10,485 bases of DNA. Origin: a bacterium (GTDB lineage: Bacteria > UBP14 > UBA6098 > B30-G16). The position numbers and the translations under genes are program-made. The stretch is from the NCBI GenBank assembly GCA_027064665.1, contig JAMOPH010000262.1:1-10485 (forward strand), written 5' to 3'. The stretch's first letter is position 1. Each line of letters starts with the position of its first letter. This document shows positions 1 to 6,538 of the stretch, piece after piece. The notes under the pieces are model-generated. The model worked only from the letters and a program-made list of their open reading frames with translations. It was not told the DNA's origin and ran no database searches.

Positions 1-4
1 CGTC

Positions 5-769
5 CTAGGCGGTCTGAATTTCAGCGAGTTTCTCAAGTTGTTTCAGGCGTTTTTTCACATACTTTTCCGGTTTCCCCCCGCAGGCACCCAGATAAAGGGT
101 ATAGTAAAAATACGCCGGTGTATAGTGCCCCAGATTGTAATAGGCATCGCCCAGTGAAAGGTCAACCAGCGCCTGGTCGGTGTAGTTGCTCGCCTGCCGA
201 TACCAGTTGAGAGCGGAGTTCCAGTCGCCGGAAAGTTCGGACAGTTTGCCCATTCCCCAGTATCCTCCCCAGAAATCCGAGTGGGTGAGGGCTTTCTGGA
301 ACTCCTCCCGTGCCGCCGCGGTGTCGCCGTGGTCAAGTCTTATCTTCCCGAGGCGGAAGTGAAGTTCCGCATAGTGCGGGTCATCCGGGGGACAGCGCTC
401 AAAATACTCCATCGCCTTTTTCTCGTCGCCCTTCTGAAGATAGAGGTCCCCGATATATCCCCACAGGTCGGTCATTGTCGGGTCAAGTTGGATAGCCTTG
501 CGCATAAATATCTCTGCCCTGTAATCATCGCCGAGAGCGTAGTATGCCAGCCCCAGTCCGCGGAAAGCCTGTGCGTTCTGGGGGTCATATCCCACCGCCT
601 TGCGGAATATCTTGGCTGCGTCCTTGTATTCGCCCTTATCCAGCAGGATTTTCCCCTGACGGATAGCCGCCGCCACCGGCGACTCGCCGGTCTGTTTTGG
701 TGCGGCACAGCCCGAAAGGACAACCGCCAGCACCGATACCGTCGCAAGCACCAGAGCGATTTTTGTCAT
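5..769 (-). CDS. TPR-repeat outer-envelope lipoprotein
   Basis: A 254-residue protein with a lipoprotein signal: a short charged start (MTK), a hydrophobic stretch and a lipobox LSGC with the lipidated Cys at about residue 21. The rest is a run of about six tetratricopeptide-like helical pairs (roughly residues 32-235), with typical A/G/Y/F positions such as GLAYYALGD, AIQLDP and GDAYYNLGHY, then a lysine-rich C-terminal helix. TPR lipoproteins are usually protein-binding scaffolds in envelope assembly; the partner here is unknown. I chose the ATG at 769 because it forms an ATGA overlap with the TGA of the upstream secreted-protein gene. An in-frame ATG at 781 (four residues longer) is possible, but neither start has a strong Shine-Dalgarno. 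It is the last visible gene of the minus-strand operon with cdd, and it ends with TAG at 5-7. The lipoprotein/TPR call is firm; the specific role is not. Confidence 0.88.
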   Translation of the reverse strand: MTKIALVLATVSVLAVVLSGCAAPKQTGESPVAAAIRQGKILLDKGEYKDAAKIFRKAVGYDPQNAQAFRGLGLAYYALGDDYRAEIFMRKAIQLDPTMTDLWGYIGDLYLQKGDEKKAMEYFERCPPDDPHYAELHFRLGKIRLDHGDTAAAREEFQKALTHSDFWGGYWGMGKLSELSGDWNSALNWYRQASNYTDQALVDLSLGDAYYNLGHYTPAYFYYTLYLGACGGKPEKYVKKRLKQLEKLAEIQTA

Positions 770-1728
770 CTTATCAGCCATATCTTCGTTATCGTTGCGG
801 GGTAGCCCTCAATCGTGGCAAAATATATCCCCGAGGGCACATTGTTGCCGTTGGGGTCGTCGCCGCGCCAGACCACCACGCCCGCGGCAGGAAAACGATT
901 TATCACCCTTCCCTCTATGTCGCGGATTACAATGTGGTCGCCGGAGTTGACGCCCGCACAGACTATTTTCACCGCGGAATTAAACGGGTTCGGCGACGCC
1001 ATTATTTTCCTGTTGGGCAGCGGGACAGATTCCTTCACCGTCAGAGTGAACAGGTCTATATTCACCGAATCGTCATACTGGTTGCCCACTATTGGAACCT
1101 CTCTGTCAATCATAGTGGCAAGTTCGCCGGGGTCAAGTGTGTCATTGCCATTAGAATCGCAGAAAAATTCAACCTTCTTTCCGCCCGATGGAATACCTGC
1201 CATCTGATAATGATATGTTCCCCCGCCCAAATCGGTTAAATTCATAAGCGAATATGTGCCTTCATATTCAAATGTGTCCATAGATGACCCGAGATAGTGA
1301 TGATAGATATTGATTTTTATACTGTCAATCGGAATCATCTTTGTGGCGTTGTATATATACCCCTCAAACCCGCCCTCTGTGATTTTGTGGAGCGTATCGC
1401 CGCAGTAGTGGTCGCAGGACTCGTCCACATAGAAGGGACCGTAGAGGCACACAGGTTCGCCGGGGTCCTGAATTGTGTCGCCGTCGTCGTCGTGGGCGAT
1501 GCTGACATAGTATTCAACCGGCGGGTCGGCGCAGAAAGAGCACCCCCCCGGCGGACTAAGGGTGAAATTCCCGCTGAAAAGAAGAACATCATACACTCTC
1601 TCGTCGCACACCTTCGGCGAAAGAACAACAATGTCAAGAAACTGATAATTATCGCAACTTCCGGTAATCTGGTCCGCTCCCGCCAAAGCGACAAGTATAA
1701 AGAGAATGCCCGCAATCGCCCTTTTCAT
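766..1728 (-). CDS. Secreted protein with C-terminal FlgD/T9SS-like sorting domain
   Basis: A 320-residue exported protein. Residues 1-18 are a Sec signal peptide (KR, then a hydrophobic core ending ALAGA-DQ). The middle has two related segments, each ending in an acidic loop: DDDGDTIQDPGE at about 80-91 and DSNGNDTLDPGE at about 191-202. They resemble Ca-binding EF-hand/dockerin-like loops. Eight or so cysteines, including C63-x2-C66, fit an extracytoplasmic fold. The last ~80 residues (SPNPFNSAVKI at about 245, IRDIEGRV at about 268, WRGDDPNGNNVPSGIYF at about 287-303, ending KIWLIR) form a FlgD-Ig/Por-secretion-type C-terminal domain. In Bacteroidota and relatives such domains direct type IX secretion and surface anchoring; that use here is inferred. 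The start ATG overlaps the stop of the upstream glycosyltransferase (ATGA at 1728-1725), and its own stop overlaps the lipoprotein start. I do not recognise a specific function. Confidence 0.85.
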   Translation of the reverse strand: MKRAIAGILFILVALAGADQITGSCDNYQFLDIVVLSPKVCDERVYDVLLFSGNFTLSPPGGCSFCADPPVEYYVSIAHDDDGDTIQDPGEPVCLYGPFYVDESCDHYCGDTLHKITEGGFEGYIYNATKMIPIDSIKINIYHHYLGSSMDTFEYEGTYSLMNLTDLGGGTYHYQMAGIPSGGKKVEFFCDSNGNDTLDPGELATMIDREVPIVGNQYDDSVNIDLFTLTVKESVPLPNRKIMASPNPFNSAVKIVCAGVNSGDHIVIRDIEGRVINRFPAAGVVVWRGDDPNGNNVPSGIYFATIEGYPATITKIWLIR

Positions 1729-2834
1729 ATCTTATCCTCCATTACTTTACGATACACTTCCAGAGTCTGGCGGGCGGTGTTCTGCCATCGGAATTTTTTT
1801 GCTCGCTCAAGCCCCTTTTCAATTAAGTTTTTCCTGAGTTTTAAGTCAAGGCAGATTTTTTGCAGACTTTCGGCGATTTCATCAACATCGTATGGGTTTA
1901 CAATCAGGGCGGCATCGCCCACAACCTCGGGCAGTGATGCGGCATCCGATGCCAGAACCGGGCATCCGCAAGCCATCGCCTCAAGCGGCGGCAGACCAAA
2001 TCCCTCATACAGCGACACGAACGCCAGCGCCCGTGCCCCACAATACAGATATGGCAAATCCTCGTGGGGAATTTCCCCGATATATCTCACCCCCGGCACA
2101 GACAGAATTTTTTCCACATCCACTTTCGCCCTCAAGCCGGCAATTTTCCCCGCCAGAACCAGCGGATACTCAAGTCCGCGCTTTTTTGCGATGCGGTATC
2201 CCTCAACTAATCTTATGATATTTTTGTGCATCTTGAGATTGCCCACATAGAGGATGTAAGTTTGCAGTGTCAGGTCATATTTTTTCAGCGCCGCCGCCAC
2301 GGAGTTCTCGTCTCGGGGGAAAAAGCGTTCCGGGTCAACGCCCTCGTATATGACGGAGATTTTCTCCTGCGGGAAATCAAAAATCTCGGTGACCCTGTCG
2401 GCGGTGAAGTGCGAGGGCGTTATAATCCAGTCGGCGCGGCGGATTTTTTTTGTTATCGCCCACAGATAGATTTTCCCCCGCCAGTCCGGGATATATTCCG
2501 GATAGTCCCAGTGGAGGGCGTCGTGGAATGTGAGCAGCAGTTTTCCGCTCCACAGCAGAGGGACATTGTGATGAGGCGAGTGCAGTAGGTCGGCTCCCCG
2601 TGCCAGAGAGGGAATTTTGACCTGCTCGGCGACCGAATATATCGGAAAATCCGCCGAAGTTATCCGGAAATTCTGGCGACCCTTTACGATTTGCGCCAGT
2701 TTTTCCGGGTCGCCCATCAGGTTGAAGCGAAGTTCGGTCTCGGCGGCGGCAAACTCCCGCAGAAGATAGTAAATGTATGTCCCGATTCCCGACGCCCCGA
2801 GCATCCGGGCGTCAAAGGCGACCGTTGCGCTCAT
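1725..2834 (-). CDS. GT4-family (GT-B fold) glycosyltransferase
   Basis: A 369-residue cytoplasmic glycosyltransferase of the group 1 / GT4 type, the usual length for the family. The N-terminal Rossmann domain opens with FDARML..SGIGTY (residues 7-20), the acceptor-side glycine-rich loop seen in mannosyl- and related transferases. HSPHHNVP (85-92), FHDALHWDYPE (103-113) and TPSHFTADRV (139-148) follow. The C-terminal nucleotide-sugar domain starts at about 193 (LYVGNLKMHKNI) and contains the E-x7-E signature EGFGLPPLE (277-285) and the SLPEVVGDAALIVNPYD segment (300-316). No signal peptide or membrane span is visible. Donor and acceptor sugars cannot be told from sequence. Its position directly before a secreted protein and a lipoprotein suggests a cell-envelope or surface-glycan role, but that is inference. 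Its start ATG overlaps the cdd stop by ATGA (2834-2831). Confidence 0.93.
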   Translation of the reverse strand: MSATVAFDARMLGASGIGTYIYYLLREFAAAETELRFNLMGDPEKLAQIVKGRQNFRITSADFPIYSVAEQVKIPSLARGADLLHSPHHNVPLLWSGKLLLTFHDALHWDYPEYIPDWRGKIYLWAITKKIRRADWIITPSHFTADRVTEIFDFPQEKISVIYEGVDPERFFPRDENSVAAALKKYDLTLQTYILYVGNLKMHKNIIRLVEGYRIAKKRGLEYPLVLAGKIAGLRAKVDVEKILSVPGVRYIGEIPHEDLPYLYCGARALAFVSLYEGFGLPPLEAMACGCPVLASDAASLPEVVGDAALIVNPYDVDEIAESLQKICLDLKLRKNLIEKGLERAKKFRWQNTARQTLEVYRKVMEDKI

Positions 2835-3229
2835 AACTGCCCTTTCCCGAATCTGTTGGGAAGCAAACCCTCAAGGGTGGTGATGTCTTTTATTTCGCCG
2901 GCGGCTGTGGCGACAATCACTGCGGCATCCCCATCGGCGAACTCGGCGAAAACCTGCCTGCACGCCCCGCAGGGATATCCGCCGTTTTCGGTGACCACTG
3001 CAAGGGCGGCAAGTTCCCGCTCGCCGGAAGAGACTGCACAGAATATCGCCGTTCGCTCGGCGCAGACCGTCAGTCCGTAGGAGGCGTTCTCCACATTGGC
3101 GCCGGAATAGATTTTCCCGCTTTTTCCCAGAACCGCCGCACCAACACGGTAGTTGGAGTAGGGCGCATAGGCGTTTTCCCTCGCCTGCCGGGCAATATCA
3201 ATTAGTTTGTTTATGGTCTCTCTGTCCAC
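2831..3229 (-). CDS. cdd: Cytidine deaminase
   Basis: Homotetrameric-type cytidine deaminase, which converts cytidine and deoxycytidine to uridine and deoxyuridine in pyrimidine salvage. All active-site elements are present (numbering from the GTG start): the substrate-binding AYAPYSNYRVGAA region at about 20-32, the zinc site CAERTA with Cys56 and proton-shuttling Glu58, and PCGACRQ with zinc ligands Cys87 and Cys90. The conserved LLPNRFG tail is near the end. Length 132 aa matches the family (about 130). I chose GTG at 3229 because VDRETINKLIDIAR aligns with the normal Cdd N-terminus. A longer reading from TTG at 3265 would add 12 residues. Neither start has a good Shine-Dalgarno. It is the first gene of an operon with glycosyltransferase, secreted-protein and lipoprotein genes, an unusual setting for a salvage enzyme. 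Confidence 0.94.
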   Translation of the reverse strand: MDRETINKLIDIARQARENAYAPYSNYRVGAAVLGKSGKIYSGANVENASYGLTVCAERTAIFCAVSSGERELAALAVVTENGGYPCGACRQVFAEFADGDAAVIVATAAGEIKDITTLEGLLPNRFGKGQL

Positions 3230-3287
3230 GAGTGAAAAGATAATCCGGGGGCAATTTTTGGGCAATCAATTTGTTCCCGAGCGAAAA

Positions 3288-3317
3288 AAGGCGATTATCT
3301 AAGCACAGAGCCGCCTT
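3288..3317 (-). terminator. Weak second terminator-like hairpin in the cdd leader
   Basis: On the minus strand AAGGCG (3317-3312) can pair with CGCCTT (3293-3288) across an 18-base loop, followed by TTTT. The stem is only 6 bp and the loop is long, so it may not terminate alone. Its 5' arm is also part of an alternative pairing with the upstream terminator (see findings). Confidence 0.3.
3294..3299 (-). promoter_or_regulatory. Possible -10 box ahead of cdd
   Basis: On the minus strand this reads GATAAT, a 5/6 match to the sigma-70 -10 box, about 65 bases before the chosen cdd start. No acceptable -35 lies 16-18 bases upstream (ATACGA is found there), so this is weak. The alternative is that the operon is fed by readthrough of the upstream terminator. 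Confidence 0.25.
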
Positions 3318-3340
3318 CGTATTAACAAATATCAACAAAA

Positions 3341-3368
3341 AGCCGCCCCCGTATGTATGAGGGCGGCT
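3341..3368 (-). terminator. Intrinsic terminator of the large secreted-protein gene
   Basis: The minus strand reads AGCCGCCC, a 12-base loop, then GGGCGGCT followed by TTTTGTTG. This is a GC-rich 8-9 bp stem with a U-tract, lying about 30 bases past the stop of the 771-residue gene. It separates that gene from the cdd operon. Confidence 0.85.
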
Positions 3369-3400
3369 TCTGTGTTCCCCTGCGGTTTTTTGGGGTGCAA

Positions 3401-5716
3401 TCACTTGAGCAGGGTGATTTTTGATGTGGCAATCTCGTCGCCCAGTATCACGCGGCACATATATGTTCCGGAGGGCACGGGGTTGCCGGAATCATCGGTG
3501 CCGTCCCACAGTATTGAGTGCTGACCGGTGGAGATAAATCCGTTGTAGAGCGTGGCGACCACCTTTCCGGTGACATCAACGATTTCAACTTTTCCGTTTC
3601 CGCTGACCGGCGAGGACCACACGATATTTGCGGTGGCATTGAATGGATTGGGATAAGCACCGATTGCGAGTCTGGAGGGTTTGTTAACCCTTGCTTCCTT
3701 AATTCCGACGGTTGCCCGGTTGTAAATTGTGTTGAATGTCGGGGTGTCTTTTGGAAGTTTGATGTAAAGTATAGGGTTGTTAGTGACATCGCCGACATCG
3801 CGAAGATTCTGTCCGGCATCAAGGTCCAGAACGGCGAAGATGTGCAGGGCATCATCCACGCGTTCCGCCATTGAGATGCTCAACTCGGATTCACATTCGC
3901 CTGCGGCACATCCGGGGGAGAAGGACTGGGTGATGTTGTATCCCTTGCCCCAGGTGCGCCCGCCATCAACAGACATAGACACATAGACATCCTCGTTGGC
4001 AATACCGTCGTCGCTGACATCAAGGTAACCCTCGGTTGCGGCAAAGACCTCATCCAGCCAGGCGGAGTATTCATCCACCTCATCCGCCGAGAGCGTTCCG
4101 GCGTGGGCAAGTGCCCAGTTGAGGAAAGTGTCGGAGGTGAAAAAGTCGTAGGCGAGGTTGAAGGTCTGTTCCCAGGCAATGTATAAGTTGCCCTCATTAT
4201 CAATGGAGATTGATGGGTCAAGAGAGTGACGGTAGGCGGTGATTTGAGACCCGTCGGAGTTCATAATGCCCGATGGATTGCCGTAGATGAAGATGGAAAC
4301 CGGAACAATTTCCTGGTCCCTGCTGTTCCAGTAGCAAATGGCATTCCCGATTGTCATATACGCTCCGCAGGGGTCCTCATCATAGGGGTGGTCGCTGGCA
4401 TAGTTGAGCATCCACGCCTCAAACGCCACATGGAGAACACCCTCATCGTCATAGATTGCGCTGATTGCCCCGGGCCACCAGGGAATGTAGGCAACTTCCA
4501 TTGTGTCAACTCCTGCTACCCAGGTGGTTGTTCCGGCGACGGTGTCCACAGCGTAGCCCACATAGGGGTCGTATATAGTGTCAAGTTGCTCCGGTGAGGG
4601 ATAGTCATCGTATTCTATAATGGGCATCCTCTCACTCCAGGTGACACCATTGTCGGTGGTGGTGCGGTAGTAAAGTTTGAGAGAGTAGAGGGATGACCAC
4701 AAACTGTCCGGACAGTAGGAAGTATCCAAATCATTGTAGTAGTAATAAACCGCTGCGAGGGTGTTTGTGCCCGGGTCGTATGCTAAATCGGTGTTAATTC
4801 CGTTCTGCAGGTCAAGAAGAAGCGGGGAGCCAAAATCGTAATACTGAATATTCCCTGAACCATCATAGGTGGGTTCACCGCTCCAGAAGACTATCCACTG
4901 GTGAACCTCAACCCCGCAGAAGTGGTTTGTGTCATCATAGTTGGTGGCAGCAAGGTAAACCCAGCCGTTATTTCCGGTTTCAATCACGGGCCAGATGGCT
5001 TCAATGTCCATCGCATCAGGGCACTCCTCAAGTTCGGGGAATATGTCGTCATACTGGTCGGAGTTGGAGTATGCGAACTCCGGCATAGAGCCAGCACCCG
5101 GCAGGGGAGAACCGGATTCTGTTCCGCCGAATCCTCCTCGTGCCGTCTCGCCTAAAATTCTGTAAATCCCATCCCAGACAACATCAGTGTGGGCGCCGGA
5201 GAAACCGGAATAGGATGCGTGGAAAGCCACGAAGGGAACCTCAATTTCCGCCGCTGTGGTGTCAAACACCGGGGGAAGATGCGCCAGCGCTATGGTGCAG
5301 TATCCGCCACGGTTGGAACTTTCCACGGGAATCGTGGTTGTGGGGGTGGAAAGGGCTCCTCCACCCGGATAAATATAGTTATAGTGGATGTGCCGTGTGG
5401 AGAACATCGCATCATCAGCCTTCATCCACACAATGTGCACACCGCCGGCGTGGTCAACAGCGATGTTCCTCCCGGTGGTGTAGTTGTGCTGCATATCGTA
5501 ATAAGTGTAGCCCACCGTCTCCACTACGCAGTCGGTGTAGTCAAGGGTGAGAGATTTTCTGGGAGAACCACGGTGATGCAGAAATCCCGGCAAGACATTT
5601 TTCACCAAATTGCTTTTGTGCAGTGCCGGGAAATCGCCCTTTGGAACGACAGCGTCGTTTGCAAAAAGCACCCCCATAAACGCTACCACAACCGCCAGCC
5701 ACACAAACCGTCTCAT
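3401..5716 (-). CDS. Large secreted Asp-box protein with C-terminal sorting domain
   Basis: A 771-residue exported protein. Residues 1-20 are a signal peptide (MRRFVWLAVVVAFMGVLFA-ND). The body is rich in Asp, Tyr and Trp and has two clear Asp-box (BNR) motifs, TTDNGVTW at about 353-360 and SVDGGRTW at about 582-589. Blade-like strands recur: VDHAGGVHIVW (87-97), IYDDEGVLHVAF (421-432) and ISIDNEGNLYIAW (503-515). This suggests a sialidase-like beta-propeller, but no catalytic sialidase residues (such as an RIP motif) are evident, so enzymatic activity is not claimed. The C-terminus from about 687 (YPNPFNATANIVW, VDVTGKVV, WDGTDDSGNPVPSGTY, ending KITLLK) is a FlgD-Ig/Por-secretion-type domain. 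The start is ATG 5716, five bases after a perfect AGGAGG. The open frame extends upstream to a TTG at 5755, but that runs into the predicted promoter. It is a single-gene transcript with its own terminator. Specific function not recognised. Confidence 0.9.
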   Translation of the reverse strand: MRRFVWLAVVVAFMGVLFANDAVVPKGDFPALHKSNLVKNVLPGFLHHRGSPRKSLTLDYTDCVVETVGYTYYDMQHNYTTGRNIAVDHAGGVHIVWMKADDAMFSTRHIHYNYIYPGGGALSTPTTTIPVESSNRGGYCTIALAHLPPVFDTTAAEIEVPFVAFHASYSGFSGAHTDVVWDGIYRILGETARGGFGGTESGSPLPGAGSMPEFAYSNSDQYDDIFPELEECPDAMDIEAIWPVIETGNNGWVYLAATNYDDTNHFCGVEVHQWIVFWSGEPTYDGSGNIQYYDFGSPLLLDLQNGINTDLAYDPGTNTLAAVYYYYNDLDTSYCPDSLWSSLYSLKLYYRTTTDNGVTWSERMPIIEYDDYPSPEQLDTIYDPYVGYAVDTVAGTTTWVAGVDTMEVAYIPWWPGAISAIYDDEGVLHVAFEAWMLNYASDHPYDEDPCGAYMTIGNAICYWNSRDQEIVPVSIFIYGNPSGIMNSDGSQITAYRHSLDPSISIDNEGNLYIAWEQTFNLAYDFFTSDTFLNWALAHAGTLSADEVDEYSAWLDEVFAATEGYLDVSDDGIANEDVYVSMSVDGGRTWGKGYNITQSFSPGCAAGECESELSISMAERVDDALHIFAVLDLDAGQNLRDVGDVTNNPILYIKLPKDTPTFNTIYNRATVGIKEARVNKPSRLAIGAYPNPFNATANIVWSSPVSGNGKVEIVDVTGKVVATLYNGFISTGQHSILWDGTDDSGNPVPSGTYMCRVILGDEIATSKITLLK

Positions 5717-5721
5717 ATCAA

Positions 5722-5727
5722 CCTCCT
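5722..5727 (-). promoter_or_regulatory. Ribosome binding site deciding the ATG 5716 start
   Basis: The minus strand reads AGGAGG, then TTGAT, then ATG. It is a full anti-Shine-Dalgarno match at 5-base spacing and rules against the longer TTG start at 5755. Confidence 0.85.
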
Positions 5728-5755
5728 GTTTTTGATTGCCTCCCTCATAATTCAA

Positions 5756-5784
5756 ATAAAACCCATCCCTTTGGTGAATGTCAA
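5756..5784 (-). promoter_or_regulatory. Sigma-70-like promoter for the large secreted protein
   Basis: On the minus strand, -35 TTGACA (5784-5779, 6/6 match), a 17-base spacer, and -10 TTTTAT (5761-5756, 4/6). Transcription would begin near 5748 and leave a leader of about 30 bases containing AGGAGG. Confidence 0.6.
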
Positions 5785-5798
5785 GTCAAAATTGATGA

Positions 5799-5827
5799 TG
5801 GACTTACTTCGTGAGGTGGGGTATAAT
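5799..5827 (+). promoter_or_regulatory. Candidate upstream promoter of the rpsF operon
   Basis: TGGACT (4/6 match to the -35) at 5799-5804, a 17-base spacer, and a perfect TATAAT at 5822-5827. It points toward rpsF with a leader of about 105 bases. It lies back to back with the minus-strand promoter, the two -35 boxes being 14 bases apart. Confidence 0.5.
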
Positions 5828-5874
5828 TTTTGTTTGCGTCTTTGCTAAAATATTTTTTCTTGCTGAAATTTGGG

Positions 5875-5902
5875 TTGCATTTTAAATTTTTTGCCTTAAA
5901 GT
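5875..5902 (+). promoter_or_regulatory. Candidate proximal promoter of rpsF
   Basis: TTGCAT at 5875-5880 and TAAAGT at 5897-5902 with 16-base spacing, each a partial match, in a very AT-rich stretch. Weaker than the 5799 candidate. Both could be used. Confidence 0.3.
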
Positions 5903-5938
5903 AATGCGGTAAGACGAAAGCCAAACAAAGAGGTGGAT

Positions 5939-6511
5939 ATGGCAAAGGTGCAAAAATATGAACTGATGGTGATTTTTGACAGTCAGGGAGATGAGGATGA
6001 GATTCGGCGTGAGTTTGATGTGGTCCAGTCGCTGGTGGAAAAGCGTGCCACAGAGTTCATTGGGCGTGCAGTGTGGGGGCTGAAAGAATTTAAGTATCCC
6101 ATCAAAAAGCGCCAGTCGGGATATTATGTTTACTATGTTTTCAAAGCGGGTCCGGATGTCCCTCCGCAGATATCCGAGGCGCTGAAGATGGACGAGATGG
6201 TCCTCAGGCATCTTATTGTCCGAGGCGATGAGAATTCGGAAAAGTATCTTGGGATTTTAGAAAGCGGCTCTGCCACTCAGACCGAAACCCCTGCCCAAAA
6301 GGTGGAGGAGCAGCAGGCGCCTTTCCCCGAACAGGCGGCGGAAGAAGGAAATCAGCCCGAAGGTGCAGAACAGCCCGAACCTGAGGCGCCGTCGGAAGAA
6401 ACCCCGCCCGAGAAGACAGAGAGCGTCGATCAGCCCGAGTCCGGCGAAAAACTTCATCCATCCGGGGAGACCGGGGAGAAAACCGAGTCCGAAGAATCCA
6501 AAGAGCAATAA
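5939..6511 (+). CDS. rpsF: 30S ribosomal protein S6 with long acidic C-terminal tail
   Basis: Residues 1 to about 98 are a complete S6 fold: KYELMVIFDSQ at the N-terminus, RAVWGLKEFKYPIKKRQSGYYVYYVF in the middle and DEMVLRHLIVRGDE at the end. S6 binds S18 on the 30S platform and helps its assembly. The protein is 190 aa, about twice the core, because a further ~90 residues of Glu, Pro, Gln and Ser follow (for example EQPEPEAPSEETPPEKTES). This tail looks disordered and strongly acidic; EKTES occurs twice in it. The start is ATG 5939, just after AGAGGTGG; the GTG two codons earlier lies inside that ribosome binding site. It is the first gene of the plus-strand operon, 27 bases before rpsR. 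The S6 identity is secure; the role of the tail is unknown. Confidence 0.96.
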   Translation: MAKVQKYELMVIFDSQGDEDEIRREFDVVQSLVEKRATEFIGRAVWGLKEFKYPIKKRQSGYYVYYVFKAGPDVPPQISEALKMDEMVLRHLIVRGDENSEKYLGILESGSATQTETPAQKVEEQQAPFPEQAAEEGNQPEGAEQPEPEAPSEETPPEKTESVDQPESGEKLHPSGETGEKTESEESKEQ

Positions 6512-6538
6512 CGATAACACAAAAATTGGAGGATAAAT

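Noticed and set aside
281..1239. Plus-strand open frames opposite the TPR lipoprotein and secreted protein
   Set aside because: Shadow frames; both minus-strand genes are supported by signal peptides, motifs and ATGA overlaps.
1297..2250. Long open frame of 317 codons on the plus strand
   Set aside because: It is antisense to the secreted-protein and glycosyltransferase genes, which have clear family motifs. Its translation has no recognisable domain and it has no ribosome binding site.
3198..3458. Minus-strand 86-codon frame between the large gene and cdd
   Set aside because: It overlaps the ends of both genes in another frame and crosses the strong terminator at 3341-3368.
5189..5848. Plus-strand frame of 219 codons crossing the divergent promoter region
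   Set aside because: It is antisense to the large secreted protein and runs through the promoters; no domain is recognisable.
6257..6520. Minus-strand Leu/Phe/Gly-rich frame that looks like a membrane protein
   Set aside because: It is the complement of the Glu/Lys/Pro-rich S6 tail; such codons read as Leu/Phe/Gly on the other strand.
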